Positions 22,279 to 33,500 of a DNA stretch of 64,000 nt are shown here, one piece after another. The notes below the pieces were generated by a model, which saw only the letters and a list, made by a program, of their open reading frames with translations, made no database searches and was not told the DNA's origin. The translations under genes were made by a program, and so were the position numbers. Position 1 is the first letter of the stretch, and each line of letters begins with the position of its first letter. Origin of the DNA: Balanoglossus misakiensis (taxonomy: Eukaryota; Hemichordata); NCBI GenBank assembly GCA_040954595.2, contig CM082578.2:1240001-1304000 (forward strand), written 5' to 3'.

Positions 22279-23142
22279 TCATAAAGATTGCACAGTGCTG
22301 CTGCAACTATCAACATCTGATTGGTAACAGGTTTTAAGAGACAATGGTATGATTTGAGATAAAAGGGAATTTTTTTTTATTCTTTCAATGGCTCTCTCAA
22401 CATGGATTCTCAATCTGGCAATATCACGAGTTTTCACAATTTCTTTCAAACTAAGATGTTTACCCTTTCCCCATGAACATTTACGTGTGAACGGTGGAAT
22501 TGCAAGATCTGCATGCCTTTTCAAACATAAATCCCTTATCAAAAAACCCCTATCAGCCATGACCAAGTCCCCCCTTTCAAGCAAATCAATTATACCACAT
22601 TCCTTAGTAATGTGTCGATCAGATGCATTCCCACCCCACAACTTTGAAACAAAACTGATGAAGCCATCTGGTGTTATACCTATAAGAGCTTTACATACTG
22701 TATTTCGTGATTTGTAATTAGAGTATGTTATATATTGTGCTTTGGGCATTGATGGTTTTTGTATATAAAATTCTGTGCAATCAATGATTACTCTGGTCGT
22801 TCTATACTTTGACTTAAAACTACGAGGCAAGTTTTTCGACACACGTCTCCTGGATGGCCATTTCAGAAGAGGAGACATAGCTGACGACAATACATTAATC
22901 CATGTTATGAACACCTGGGACACTCGAGTGGTTGATGTACCAAACATGTCAGCTAAAATAAACAAAGACAATCCCACCCGTAGCCTCATGAGTGTCCACA
23001 TAAACTCCTGAAAAGGACTGAGTTTTCGCTGTCTTCCTCGTTTCCTGGGTATGGTTCCTCCATTGTTCTCTTCCCTGAAAATTGGCCAGCAATAAATCAT
23101 TATGTTGGGATAAAAGCAAGTGATGAGTGAAACAAAGTTCAT
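22279..23142 (-). CDS. DDE_4-type transposase, catalytic exon (ISL2EU-like)
   Basis: The last exon of the leftward transposase gene holds the RNase H-like DDE nuclease. Motifs, numbered from the first Met of this frame: a helix-turn-helix-like stretch with MRLRVGLSLFILADMFGTS (about 51-69), VIIDCTEFYI with the first catalytic Asp (121), GGNASDRHIT, LVMADRGFLI with the second Asp (197), and HVERAIERIK with the catalytic Glu (about 248-252). The WGGNASD and MADRGF signatures match the HARBI1-like DDE_4 superfamily shared by Harbinger and ISL2EU transposases; the THAP exon and YqaJ partner favour ISL2EU. The splice acceptor is unresolved. The best candidate (CCATCAG, near 23180) leads into a frame with a stop before CTFMNFV, so the copy may be inactive. 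The protein would cut and join element ends in the nucleus. Confidence 0.85.
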   Translation of the reverse strand: MNFVSLITCFYPNIMIYCWPIFREENNGGTIPRKRGRQRKLSPFQEFMWTLMRLRVGLSLFILADMFGTSTTRVSQVFITWINVLSSAMSPLLKWPSRRRVSKNLPRSFKSKYRTTRVIIDCTEFYIQKPSMPKAQYITYSNYKSRNTVCKALIGITPDGFISFVSKLWGGNASDRHITKECGIIDLLERGDLVMADRGFLIRDLCLKRHADLAIPPFTRKCSWGKGKHLSLKEIVKTRDIARLRIHVERAIERIKKNSLLSQIIPLSLKTCYQSDVDSCSSTVQSL

Positions 23143-23825
23143 GAAGGTACACCATCCCTATCCTAGCGAAGAGTTTCTGATGGACAAATGGTCAGAAAAA
23201 CATGCATGAATAGAGCCCAGCAAGTTATCCATCATCTTAAAGGGCTGCAAACAATTTACATATGCCAATATATGGTTAGAGGAGTTTCTAAATAATAGAT
23301 AAGCTTTTCGCAAAGTCACCTAGGGAAAATATGTCATTGGCTAGATACATGCACAATGATATGGTCAAACACTATCTCTTTCTGACACAGAATCAAGTAA
23401 CAAATGATTGAGAAATAACAAAAAAAATGGAAATATTAACTGAGACTAGGTTTTCCTTGCCAGTATTTTATATTTGTTGATGACGATGCAATATCAAAAA
23501 CATCAGTAAGTTGGCTTCTTGATTTTATACCTACAGTATGTAATAAGAAATTATCTAATTATCAGATTTCACGACAAAATAAAAAATTCACAAGTTCATG
23601 GCACACAACTCATTGGCCTCTATCACTATTCCAAGCTTTAGCCCGGTAGCTGCTATGGTTTTCCAGATTGACCATAGGCCCTTTAGGCACGGGCCCCTAA
23701 AAAACACTACAAATACAGACAGCAGATATACCACTCTTCACTGTAAAATGAGGAAAACAGTGAAGTCATTGCCAAGTCTAAGCTTTTTTCCAATATGTAC
23801 CATATACATGATTTCCATAGCTAAC

Positions 23826-24365
23826 CTGTGTATTTCATGCAGCTTTTATCACTTTTCAGCAAACAATCCACAGTTAAATCGCGCCGTAATTTATCTTTAT
23901 CACTCAAGACATTCTCCAGTTCATTTACCCTTTTTTGTAAAAATATATTGATTTCTTGGGCTTGCTGCAGATGTGACCCTTGAACAAAAAATTAAAAATT
24001 TGTTAATTTTAAGTTCCATTAGCTGTAACTCTTTTCTATGTTTAAGCAAAATGTACATGTACAACAATTTACTTCCTGAAGAGGATATGATCATTTATTT
24101 GTACAACAACAGTGATAATAAGGTTGTATAAAATATCCTTTTTTAAAACAGACAAATTTATATAAAAATATTGACAATGAATTAAAAGAAAATATCAATA
24201 ATCATCTATAAAAATGAGCTTTGAGTGTTAAAGACAATTAATACTATACTTTACCTGTAATATCTGTTTGGGTAGCAACAGACACACCAGAACTATTTTC
24301 ATTCAGATCAGTTCTACAGTAGGCATGATCATCACTTGGAGGATTGGTGATATCAAAGACTGCAT
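23826..24365 (-). CDS. Middle exons of the THAP/DDE transposase (linker and coiled coil)
   Basis: Two minus-strand exons fit in phase 1 between the THAP and DDE exons. Exon 24365-24255 follows an ATAG acceptor, ends ACAG/GTAAAG, and codes AVFDITNPPSDDHAYCRTD and then ATQTDITG. Exon 23978-23826 follows TTTTTTGTTCAAG, ends ACAG/GTTAGC, and codes HLQQAQEINIFLQKRVNELE ahead of CMKYTG. Its heptad-like L/I/V spacing suggests a short coiled coil, as expected between THAP and DDE domains, and KYTG resembles the Y-T-G motif that opens the catalytic part in THAP transposases. Phases match on both sides, which supports the exon model. Confidence 0.7.
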
Positions 24366-24541
24366 CTATGGTAAAGTTTGACAAAATGATCAGAACCATA
24401 TATTATCGTTGACATATTCCTTTCACGAAACTACAGTCATTTGGCCAATGTTTAGGTCCAAAAATAACTGAAGGTCACAACAAGACCAAGTACATTTCAA
24501 TTCGAACGAACGAAAGCGATGCTATCATCATTATCATGCGC

Positions 24542-24960
24542 AGGTGTTGTGCCGAATTCGGCCCCTTGCCGAATACGTCCCCGCGCATGCCTTGACAAAC
24601 AAACCATGGCTTCTAAGGGATAAGATCGGCAGGTAAAGCTGCTGATTTCAGCCCCGTTGCCGATTAAGACCCCAACTAAAGTCATGTTAACTATTGAAAG
24701 CTAAAAGTGATGGTTTCGGCCTAAATAGGTGAATATCTGCCCATGGCCCTGATTTGTTGGTGGAATGAAATTAAATCCTTGCGGTAATGCAATGTCCAAG
24801 TTTACAGTGCAGTACAATGTACATTCATGCACAGCCTTACATGCACGTTGGATGGCAAAACTTTCACACAAGAAAATGCAATATTTCAGACACATGTTAC
24901 TGATGACCCGAGCATGCGCGGGACGTATTCGGCATGGGGCCGAATTCGGCACAACACCGG
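24542..24960. mobile_element. Hairpin MITE in the transposase intron
   Basis: About 50 bases at 24542-24592 (GTTGTGCCGAATTCGGCCCC core) are the near-perfect reverse complement of 24912-24960. The spacer of about 320 bases has no coding signature. No convincing target duplication was found. Confidence 0.7.
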
Positions 24961-25325
24961 CATGCATTGAACACATGGCGGCGTAGACGCGCTGATTATC
25001 ACACGCGTAGACGTGAACAAGCGCGCTGTTGATATCACCGTGGTTTTGGCATCCGCGTTTGTGAATGGTGACCAGTTTTCGTTAGGTTACAAGAGACAAT
25101 ACATTTTTCTCTTCAAATTATCAGCGTTTTCATATCCTAGCAATATTCATGCCGACAGAAAGAAAGTACGGCAAACGAGAAACTTTTGTCAATGACCAGA
25201 TCGGTGATCGTAAATGTTTTAGTACGTTGTGATAACGAAAAGTACATGAGACAACCACTGGTATTTTCACACGTCATTTGACGGGTGCACATGGACGTTC
25301 AAAGCGGTATACATGTAGTACTTAC

Positions 25326-25815
25326 ATTTGGTGGACACAGACGGGTGACACGTTTGGCTTCCGAGGCAGCAGTCAGCAGAAACTCCAGACGTGGGTCGGC
25401 AACTGGTCGCAAAATCTACCGTCTGCTCAGCGGCGGCCTGTACCGTGTGTACCGGTACATCGTAAATCCGTTGGCGTTGCTGCCACAGGTTTCGTGGACG
25501 TAATGATTCTGATGAATTCCGTTGCCCCCAGTCATTATATGCAAATTTATGTGGGACGATGTTGTGCTTCCAGTCACCCGTTGACGGAACATTATGTTCA
25601 TCGAAATGGCGTGAACATAACCTTGAAAACTTGTTGGGAATCCAAGATGGTTCCCGGTGGCACGCTGATATCCACTTTCGGCGAATATTATTCTGGTAAA
25701 TTCGATGCGGAAATGCGTGGAAAGTCACTCCTGACATCAACGGGTACTTATCTAAATTACGCAACTTCCATGTATGGGATTTGCAACCCGTAACTGCGCA
25801 TTGAAACTCGGGCAT
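25326..25815 (-). CDS. THAP zinc-finger exon, 5' end of the transposase gene
   Basis: The frame starts at an ATG whose product begins MPEFQCAVTGC. C6, C11, C67 and H70 (LCSRHF) form the C2CH zinc site of a THAP DNA-binding domain, with the conserved Trp in RRKWISAC and Pro in FHAFP. THAP domains recognise short DNA motifs and serve as terminal-repeat binders in P, ISL2EU and some other transposases. The exon ends at AAAT/GTAAGT (25326) in phase 1, continuing into the 24365-24255 exon. The run after the domain (QQRQRIYDVPVHTVQAAAEQ) is a linker without recognised features. The start is chosen because it sits directly before the first zinc ligand, as in other THAP proteins. Confidence 0.85.
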
Positions 25816-26935
25816 TATCCTAGCAACCGCAGGTCACTTTGTAAACAATACAGTCGGAAAGTGTCCTACCCTTCAAGCGGTAGGACAAACATTTCGCACA
25901 CTGCGCAAGCGCACTAGATCAATTCTCGCGAGAGTTAGTTATTCGGGAATCAGGAATTCTACCGCTGGCTGCGCTGTCGCAGTGACCTTAAGCCAGGTCA
26001 AATTTGAGCTAAAAGACAAGTTCCGTCGACATACTCATGAATATTTCTTGGTTTCTTCGCGTATAAACTCGGGAATATTATGCCCCTGAAGCCTGGGCTG
26101 GCTTTGATGCACGTTATCGAGTATTAATCAGTCAAAGACCCACGGTAGCAAAGTAGGTAATTGTCTTTTTTCACGCGGATCCTTTGGTCATATATTCTGC
26201 ATGCCTACAGCCCCACATTCGCTGATATTGCCATCTTTCTCGATAGTTATTATAATATTTAGCTAGAGACGGCCTTGTATACTCTGAATTTTAGACTAGG
26301 AATGACTCAGCTGGCATATCGTACCACTTTTTCTGTGACATTGCCGACCGGCCCGGCGCAACTACCGAGAAAGGGTACGGGTGTGCTCGTGGGAATTGTC
26401 AACTACCCGTTCATCGTTCGACTGCTCAACACAGATCATTGATAACACAATGTCACATTTCGAACTAATTTTGGAATTCTGGATAAATTTTCCAAATATC
26501 CTGTTAATCTGGGATTTTCTTCCATCACCTTGATGCAACTGTATCAGAATTTGTCTTTTAAGTTTTAAATTCACACCAAAAAAACAACAACAGCCATTTC
26601 CTGGAAATTGTCATGTTTTCTCTAAAAAAATTAAGCTGAACTTTTTTATTGAAAGGAAACGTTCAGCAGATTTTTTTCTCCCCAAAATTCAGGTGAATTT
26701 TTCACAGATTCTTTTTTCCCAGAAATTCTGCCGAAATCTACACTAATCACACACTTATTGGAAAGGTGTAACACAAATTATAGACTTTACAAACAAAAAT
26801 CTAATGTTATACATTTATGAACCTCTTATTCACCAATATTAAATGTTTTCAAAGAGGAAGGGTATTATTCTCGGACTGGAATTTCGAAATTAGTTTGGAA
26901 CATGTTTGATGTGTTATAAATTGGTTTATTTTCAG
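25816..26935. other. Promoter-side region of the transposase and unassigned DNA
   Basis: A short hairpin (GTCCTACC...GGTAGGAC, about 25864-25886) and the palindromic promoter motif TCTCGCGAGA lie 50-120 bases upstream of the THAP start. The rest, 25950-26935, shows no recognisable exon. The lectin exon's acceptor TTATTTTCAG ends it. A segment at 26520-26760 (TTTCCTGGAAATTGTCATGTTTTCTCTAA) recurs diverged at 43985-44240, so it is repeat-derived. Confidence 0.4.
25924..25933. promoter_or_regulatory. TCTCGCGAGA palindromic promoter element
   Basis: A perfect copy of the ten-base palindrome known from TATA-less metazoan promoters lies 109 bases upstream of the THAP start codon on the minus strand. 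It could drive the transposase gene; because it is palindromic, direction cannot be assigned. Confidence 0.5.
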
Positions 26936-27710
26936 ATTTTATGGTGGGCACTTGACAGTAATTGAGGGTTATTCTGAAAATCTTTATGCTGGAGCAGAGA
27001 TTGTAAACCAGATTGAAGAGACTTCCAATGAAACAGCGAACCATGGTTGTATTGGTGAGTGTGTCTTTGAACAGTGTTTCTCAGTGTTCCCAAATAATTT
27101 GTGGGTGTATCAAGTGTAAAAAATAACTGGTTTTGGAATTTGACAGTTTACAAGTGAGCACTGCATAGTAACACTTGAATGATAATTGTCTCAAGATGGT
27201 AATTGAAAAGCCTATTTTTTTACATCTCAATCACCTCACAAAATATTGCCAAGTGACTCTGTATGCAGTTTTTCATCCAGACGGAGGGATGGGGGAATTC
27301 GCCCACTGTCAGCATATTGGCACCCCCTAGAAATTTGTCAAGGGGGAAATGGTGCCCGTTACAGACTCAGCGATGTCACTCATTCCCCTCCTTGCAAGAG
27401 TGCAACTATTCTTGCAAAGGGGGACATATCCCCCCATCCTGGATGAAACACTGCTGTATGCATCTTCTTTCTTTATTTCCATTTTATAGGATTTAGTGGA
27501 CCCAATCCAGGTGGCAGTGTGGAATATGATTTTTCAGATGGCAGGAAAGGTAGTGTCTTTGATGGTCGATGGGCAGACACAGAACCTGATGCCTCCACTG
27601 GGCAATGTGTGAGGTTAAAGTAAACCTCTTTGAAAATAATTACCCATGGTATCATGCAAGATGTGATGATGTCAGTCCGTCAATGTGTGAAGTAGCAGCT
27701 TGTGCTGAGG
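26936..27710 (+). pseudogene. C-type lectin-like domain, two exons, frameshifted
   Basis: Exon 26936-27054 codes FYGGHLTVIEGYSENLYAG (the GGHL motif), and exon 27490-27710 codes FDGRWADTEPDASTGQCVRL, then, in a shifted frame, YPWYHARCDDVSPSMCE. Together these show the WxxxEP, C-V and W...C...CE landmarks of the C-terminal two-thirds of a C-type lectin domain, which binds sugars or other ligands outside cells. The first frame stops at TAA just after CVRLK (about 27621), while the second half reads on in another frame. A single missing base at about 27618 explains this. The usual calcium-site EPN reads EPD. The start of the domain should lie in an exon further left and was not found. Confidence 0.7.
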
Positions 27711-27796
27711 GTAAGTCTGATTCAAATCAACTAGAATCTGCCCTTACTAGCATCAGGTCTTTACTTTTCTCACACTGCTGTGGTCACTTCCCTACA

Positions 27797-27836
<40 letters not shown>

Positions 27837-28135
27837 AAAAGGGAGGGAGGGAGAGGTTGGGAGGGGAGAGTGAGAGGGGAGGGGGATCGAGGGGAGTGGG
27901 AGATCGAGGGGAGGGGGAGATCGAGGGGAGGGTGGGAGAAAGGGAGGGAGGGGAGAGGGGAGGGAGGGGGGGTAAGAGAAAGGGAGAGGGAGGGAGGGGA
28001 GAGAGAGGGGAGGGAGGGGAGAGAGAGGGGAGGGAGGATCGAGGGGAGAGGGAGGGAGAGGGGGAGGGAGAGAGCTAGAGAGGGAGGGGGGAGGGAGAGG
28101 GGGTGGGAGGATGAGAGTGAGAGAGTCCCCTAAGC
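27797..28135 (+). repeat. Purine-rich (GA)n/(GGGA)n tract
   Basis: About 340 bases are almost purely G and A on this strand, beginning with a clean (GA)n run at 27801-27834 and continuing as irregular GGGAG units. It lies 87 bases after the lectin exon donor. The open frames across it are low-complexity artefacts. Confidence 0.95.
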
Positions 28136-28609
28136 CATACAAGATATACATGTGATAGGATATTAAACTTTAAACATCTAGACTTGGAAGAGCTCACCAC
28201 TAAAAGTTAAACAAAGGGGATCAGATGAGATCATGTCTCCTGCGGTGCAGAATGGTGTTATATTTGAAATTCAAAACGGAGGAGAGTTACTTCATTCTGG
28301 CCAGTAATTTTGTCGCTAGATAATTCCACTCATTAATTGAAATGTTATCTTTAAATTATACTTTTAGACTATTTATTTGAAACAGGTTTTCATGCTTTTT
28401 TGTTAAAGCAGTTTTACTTTTGGCAGAGATACAATATTGATCGTGTGATATTGTTCATAAACTTAAAAGCTTATGGGTTTGATACAAAAACTTTCATGTC
28501 CTTTCCTACATACAGAAAATTAATAAGATATATTAGTATTATGACAAAAGTTAAAAAAATATCCATCAATGTAAATGTTATCTTTATTTTTTAAATAATT
28601 TTTGTTCAG

Positions 28610-28714
28610 GTGACTTTCGATGCTCCAATGTTAATTGTATAAATCCTGACTGGGTTTGTGATGGTACAGTTGACTGTGGTGATGGTGATTTCTCTGATGA
28701 GATTGGATGTGCAG
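28610..28714 (+). CDS. LDL-receptor class A domain exon
   Basis: One phase-1 exon (TTTGTTCAG before, GTATGT after) codes a complete LDLa repeat. It includes FRCSNVNCINPDWVCDGTVD and then CGDGDFSDEIGCA, six cysteines and the acidic D-x-SDE calcium cage. The repeat folds around calcium and binds proteins outside the cell. The size of about 35 residues is standard, with no lesion. It directly follows the lectin exons. Confidence 0.9.
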
Positions 28715-28988
28715 GTATGTTTTTGGCAAGTGGTCTGAAACAATCATATTCTCTACGCTCACCTCAACATCATTGCAAAGTGGGCCCAGGCGATGACCAA
28801 GTTTCCTAAATGTGTGGTATAGTGTAGTTTTGGCTTGAAGTCATTATACAAAAGAATCTTGTAAATATGCGTGACAACTGATATGTGCCAACCTCAAACT
28901 ACCAGACCATAATTATTTGTACATCTCCTTTGCAACTACAGACTACTTTTGAACTGTCAGCAGAAATTCTGATCCTCAAAGAATTTCG

Positions 28989-29184
28989 TACTGTAAAACA
29001 GGAAATTTTCGTGAGCTATAAATATTTCGCGAACTGTGCGAGAGCCAAAAAACACGAAAATAAACAAGTTGTGTAAAAATGTTTTTCGAAGATAACAATG
29101 CAGTGAAAAATGAGAATTTGAAAATTAATCATCGCATAAAAGTTGTCACTTTTGATATCACGAAAAATTTCCTGTTTTACAGTA
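28989..29184. mobile_element. Hairpin MITE, family B (TACTGTAAAAC ends), copy 1
   Basis: Ends TACTGTAAAACAGGAAATTT and its reverse complement. The arms meet around a GCGAGAGCC-containing middle, giving about 196 bases. Other copies: 37651-37819, 37861-38070, 41894-42105, 43441-43636, about 47533-47670, 53886-53975 (partial) and 62215-62423. Confidence 0.85.
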
Positions 29185-29494
29185 TTTCATAATTATAAAT
29201 CAGAAACAAAACTGGGTCAAGTATTTTAAGAATCTGGCATCTTTCACACTGATAGTTTGAGCTTAGAGAATAATAATATGCTGTTCTTGGAATTTTCGGG
29301 TGTGATAAATGTCGTTTCAAAATTTTACATTTGATTTATACTAATATAAAATTTGTTTTATACATGTACATTGGATACTCACTGTTGGTGAAGTAATTTT
29401 ATCATCAATGAAATTTCTTCAACTTGAAGAGCTGAAGCTTTATGACCATTCATCACACAAATAAACCCTTTCTTTTTATTTTGATGATGTTCAG

Positions 29495-30377
29495 GAACAT
29501 GTGGTGGTTTGGAAACTGGTGTCTCAGGGACCTTTCACAGCACTGGATACCCAGATGATAATTATTACATTCTACAAGAATGTATTTGGACAATCCAGGG
29601 ACCTGCAACATCCAGAATAAATTTTGAGGTACAGTAAAACTTGTCTAATCTGGAAACCTGCCTATACAGAACACCTTTTCCCATCCATTCGTCGTACAAA
29701 CACAATTTTAAAGGAACCTCTATGAAATAAACTGGACACCTGTATTAAAAAGTTTCTTCCTTATAACAAACTATCTATAACTTCAGGCTAGTTTATCAGT
29801 ATTTTTGTTTTGTGTATAAAACACATTTCCTGTCCTTATGAGTAACCCATCACACCCCTGCAGCTCTCTGCTTGTCAACAAGTCATGTGTATGTACTGAC
29901 CATTGTTATTATTTACAAATGTTTTCAAACAACAACAATGCCGATTGTGCACTCATAGATTTCAATGAGAAGATTAAGACTATGGATTTAACTCTGCCCT
30001 GGGGAGCTGAACAAGAAACTATGGTTGATACACAGAATAGAAATACTGAAAAATGCAAGAAGTTACAGCTAATGGGGCTTAAGTCATGAATCTGTGTTTA
30101 TTTTCATGTATATTGGCTTGAGACAGCTCACTATGTATGATGTGTGTTGTAACATTTTGTTTTTATTCTTTTCAGTTTCCGTATTTTGACAGTGAACTTT
30201 ATCATGATACTGTTGTCATTGTCGATGGGTCTGTGTTTGACCAATCCAAAGTTCTTGCAACATATAGTGGACTGGACCAGCCTGATGAAGTTATTAGCAG
30301 TGGTAATGCAATGTTGGTGAAATTTCTCTCAGATAGTTCGCATACTGCTACTGGCTTTGAAGCATCTTGGCAAGCAG
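29495..30377 (+). CDS. CUB domain 1, two exons
   Basis: Exons 29495-29628 and 30176-30377 join at phase 0 inside the domain and end in phase 1. They code GTCGGLETGVSGTFHSTGYP through ATGFEASWQAG, a full CUB of about 110 residues. It has the opening C-GG, STGYPDDNYY, an ECIWTI core and the closing GFEASW strand. CUB domains are extracellular beta-sandwiches for protein binding, often calcium-dependent. The VIVDGSVFD segment matches the usual D-G element. No lesion is seen. Confidence 0.85.
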
Positions 30378-30541
30378 GTAATACTAAGTTTTGTACATGT
30401 ACATACTTTAAAACGAGAAATTAATGCTCTGTGATTACCTTAGGCAAATACTGTCTCTGAAACGTTTTAAATTTTACCCTGTGTGAACCAGGTATAACAT
30501 TATAGATTGCACGTGTAGGCAATATTGGCCCTACCTTGATA

Positions 30542-33500
30542 GACCATGAGCCAGTAGGGGTTTACCTCCCCCCCCCCCGGGGGAATTTTTGAGACAATGT
30601 TTTTCTGAAAGCCTATCATATACTGAGTAAAATTCACTTTGTTTGCCATCTGGGCACCGGGGCGTTTTCGAGTTATTGGCTTTTAAATTATATTGGGTAA
30701 CGTATGTAGAAAAGCCTAAAAGTGCATATAAATTGACGTAGGGGGGTAAATTAGTCTTGTAAAATACTGTCTCTCTGAATGTATACCTAGAACAACAGGG
30801 AAGTATTTGGTATCAAAAGAAAGCTTAATAAACAAGCTTTCCATTAATTACAAAATTAAAGTGATATGACAAATCATGACATCATAGTGACGTCATAAGT
30901 CAAAATACCCTTACGAAAATGGTGTTCTGTTCACCTATAATTTGCATAAATGTGAGGTTTTGCAAAACACGTCTCTGAGCAATTGTACTGATGAAAACTG
31001 TGATGTGTTTGGTATCAACAGAAAGCTGATTGAGTAAAGTATCTAATTATTGCAAAATATTGATATAATAATCAATTACGTCATCATTACGTCATACTTC
31101 CAAGTACCCTTACCAATTAGTGACTATGATGACAAGTTATTACCCTAGGAGATAGGTGCCTTTAAATAAAAAAATTGGTAAGGAAGGTTTGTGAAGTCCA
31201 TTCTATGTAAAAAATGGTGCTGATTCCAAAAAAGGCAGTCTTATTGACCCCACCCAAGACAAAATTGCCATTTTGGCACTTTTTAACCCAAAAAAAGGTC
31301 ATTTTTAGAAAACACTAAAAACACACTGTTTTCGTCACATTCGAAGATCTGATGACATATGATATGCCTATTCTATGTAAAATTTGGTTGATATTACGAA
31401 AAAAGCAGTCTAACTGACCCCACCTAAGACAAAATTGCCGTTTTGGCACTTTTTAACCCAAAAAAGGTCATTTTTAAAAAAACACTAAAAACACACTGTT
31501 TTCGTCACATTCGAAGATCTGATGACATATGATATGCCTATTCTATGTAAAGTTTGGTTGATATTACGAAAAAAGCAGTCTAACTGACCCCACCTAAGAC
31601 AAAATTGCCGTTTTGGCACTTTTTAACCCAAAAAAGGTCATTTTTAAAAAAACACTAAAAACACACTGTTTTCGTCACATTCGAAGATCTGATGACATAT
31701 GATATGCCTATTCTATGTAAAATTTGGTTGATATTACGAAAAAAGCAGTCTGACTGACCCCAAACGAGACAGAATTGCCTTTTGGACCATTTTTTGCCCA
31801 AAAACGTCATTTTTAGACAAAACTTAAAACACACTCTTCTCTTCATATTGATTGATTTGATGATATATGGAAAGTCAATTCTATGTGTAAATTGGTGACT
31901 ATAAAACATAAAGCAGTCTTTTTGACCCCAATCAATACAAAAATGCCATTTTTGGCCACATTTTTGAGGTCAAATAAGGTCATTTTTACAAAAAAACTAA
32001 AAACAAACTGTTTTCTTCATATTCAGAGATCATGTGATATAATATAATTTCTGATTTTGTATTCAGAACGAAGAGGATAAATGTCAACAATCTATCCGGA
32101 GCTGGTATAGATGTACTTAAAAAAATTATACCATGTATAACCGACTTATAGTATACAGTGTGAATACATGGATCGTCTCGTTTTATTGTTGAGTTCCATT
32201 TTAGGCTAAATGTGCCTTTCAATATCATCAATTCAACTGATATCATATGGTATGACATTTTAAATATGCAAATATAACATCAAAACTCAAAAGGCAAAAA
32301 ACACCAATTATTTTGTTTTCTGAAAAAGACAATTGTTGACTAGAAGATGGCTTAGTGGCAATTTTGTATTGAGTGGGGTCTTAATAAGACTGTTGTGTTG
32401 GTATCAGCATATTTTTTGCAAAAAATGGACTTTCTATTCATAATCAAACATTTAAATACGAAGAAAACAGCTTGTTTTCATTTTTTCTTGAAATGACCTT
32501 TTTGACCAAAAATGGCCAAAATGACAATTTTGTAGGGCTGAAAAGAATTTTTTTTTTGGAATCGGCTCCCATTCAACAAAAATGGACCTTCTCCGTACAT
32601 CATAAGATCTGAAAATAAAGAAAGAAGTTTTCAAACAGTTACCTTTTTTGAGCAAAGTGGCCAAAATGGCATTTTTTCCCTCTGTGGAGTCAGTAAGAGT
32701 GCTTTTTTGGAAAAATCGCTACTTTTAAGATAGAATGGACTTTTATTTATTATTAGATCACCAAAGGGAAACAAATAGCATGTTTTTAGTATTTTCTAAA
32801 AATGACCCTTTTTGGGCAAAAAGTATTTTCATCTTCATTGAGATCAATAAGATTGCTTTTTCTAGAGTCAACAGCAATTTTTCAATAAATGGACTTTTCA
32901 TACATGATCAAATTTCCAAATATAAAGAAAAACGTTTGCTTATTTCTTAAAATGGCCTTTTTGGGCAAAAACTTGCCAAAAAACGCACTTTAATCTTGAG
33001 TGGCGCCAATAAACCTACTTTTTTGAATACCTACCAAATTTTACACAAGGTGGGTATACAATACATTATCAGATCTACGAAAGTGAAGAAAATATATAAG
33101 TTTTGAGTGTTTTCTAAAAATGACATTTTTGGGGCAAAAAGTGGCAAAAATGGCACATTTGCCTTGAGTGGGGGTTAATAAGGCTGCTATTTCTGGAATC
33201 AGAACTATTTTACATAGCATAAACTTTTCATATATCACATGATCTCTGAATATGAAGAAAACAGTTTGTTTTTAGTTTTTTTGTAAAAATGACCTTATTT
33301 GACCTCAAAAATGTGGCCAAAAATGGCATTTTTGTATTGATTGGGGTCAAAAAGACTGCTTTATGTTTTATAGTCACCAATTTACACATAGAATTGACTT
33401 TCCATATATCATCAAATCAATCAATATGAAGAGAAGAGTGTGTTTTAAGTTTTGTCTAAAAATGACGTTTTTGGGCAAAAAATGGTCCAAAAGGCAATTC

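Larger units (their letters stand above)
10525..25815. mobile_element. ISL2EU-like DNA transposon carrying a nested large gene (limits undefined)
   Basis: Two convergent genes, a rightward SWIM/YqaJ gene and a leftward THAP/DDE transposase gene, meet tail to tail with 288 bases between their stop codons (21990 and 22279). A THAP-DDE transposase paired with a YqaJ nuclease is, from memory, the signature of the ISL2EU (IS4EU) superfamily. The element is far longer than expected because about 9 kb with an opposing 2,513-codon frame separates the SWIM and YqaJ exons. I could not find the terminal inverted repeats, so the given limits are only the outermost coding exons. Confidence 0.65.

Noticed and set aside
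22279-25815. Harbinger (PIF) identity for the DDE_4 transposase
   Set aside because: A THAP domain in the same gene and a convergent YqaJ nuclease partner fit ISL2EU better; no Myb-like companion gene is seen. The terminal repeats were not found, so this stays open to a degree.
27605-28151. Open frames of up to 157 codons on both strands across the GA-rich tract
   Set aside because: They are low-complexity RE/GE or LP/SP translations of a microsatellite, apart from the short lectin part at 27605-27710.
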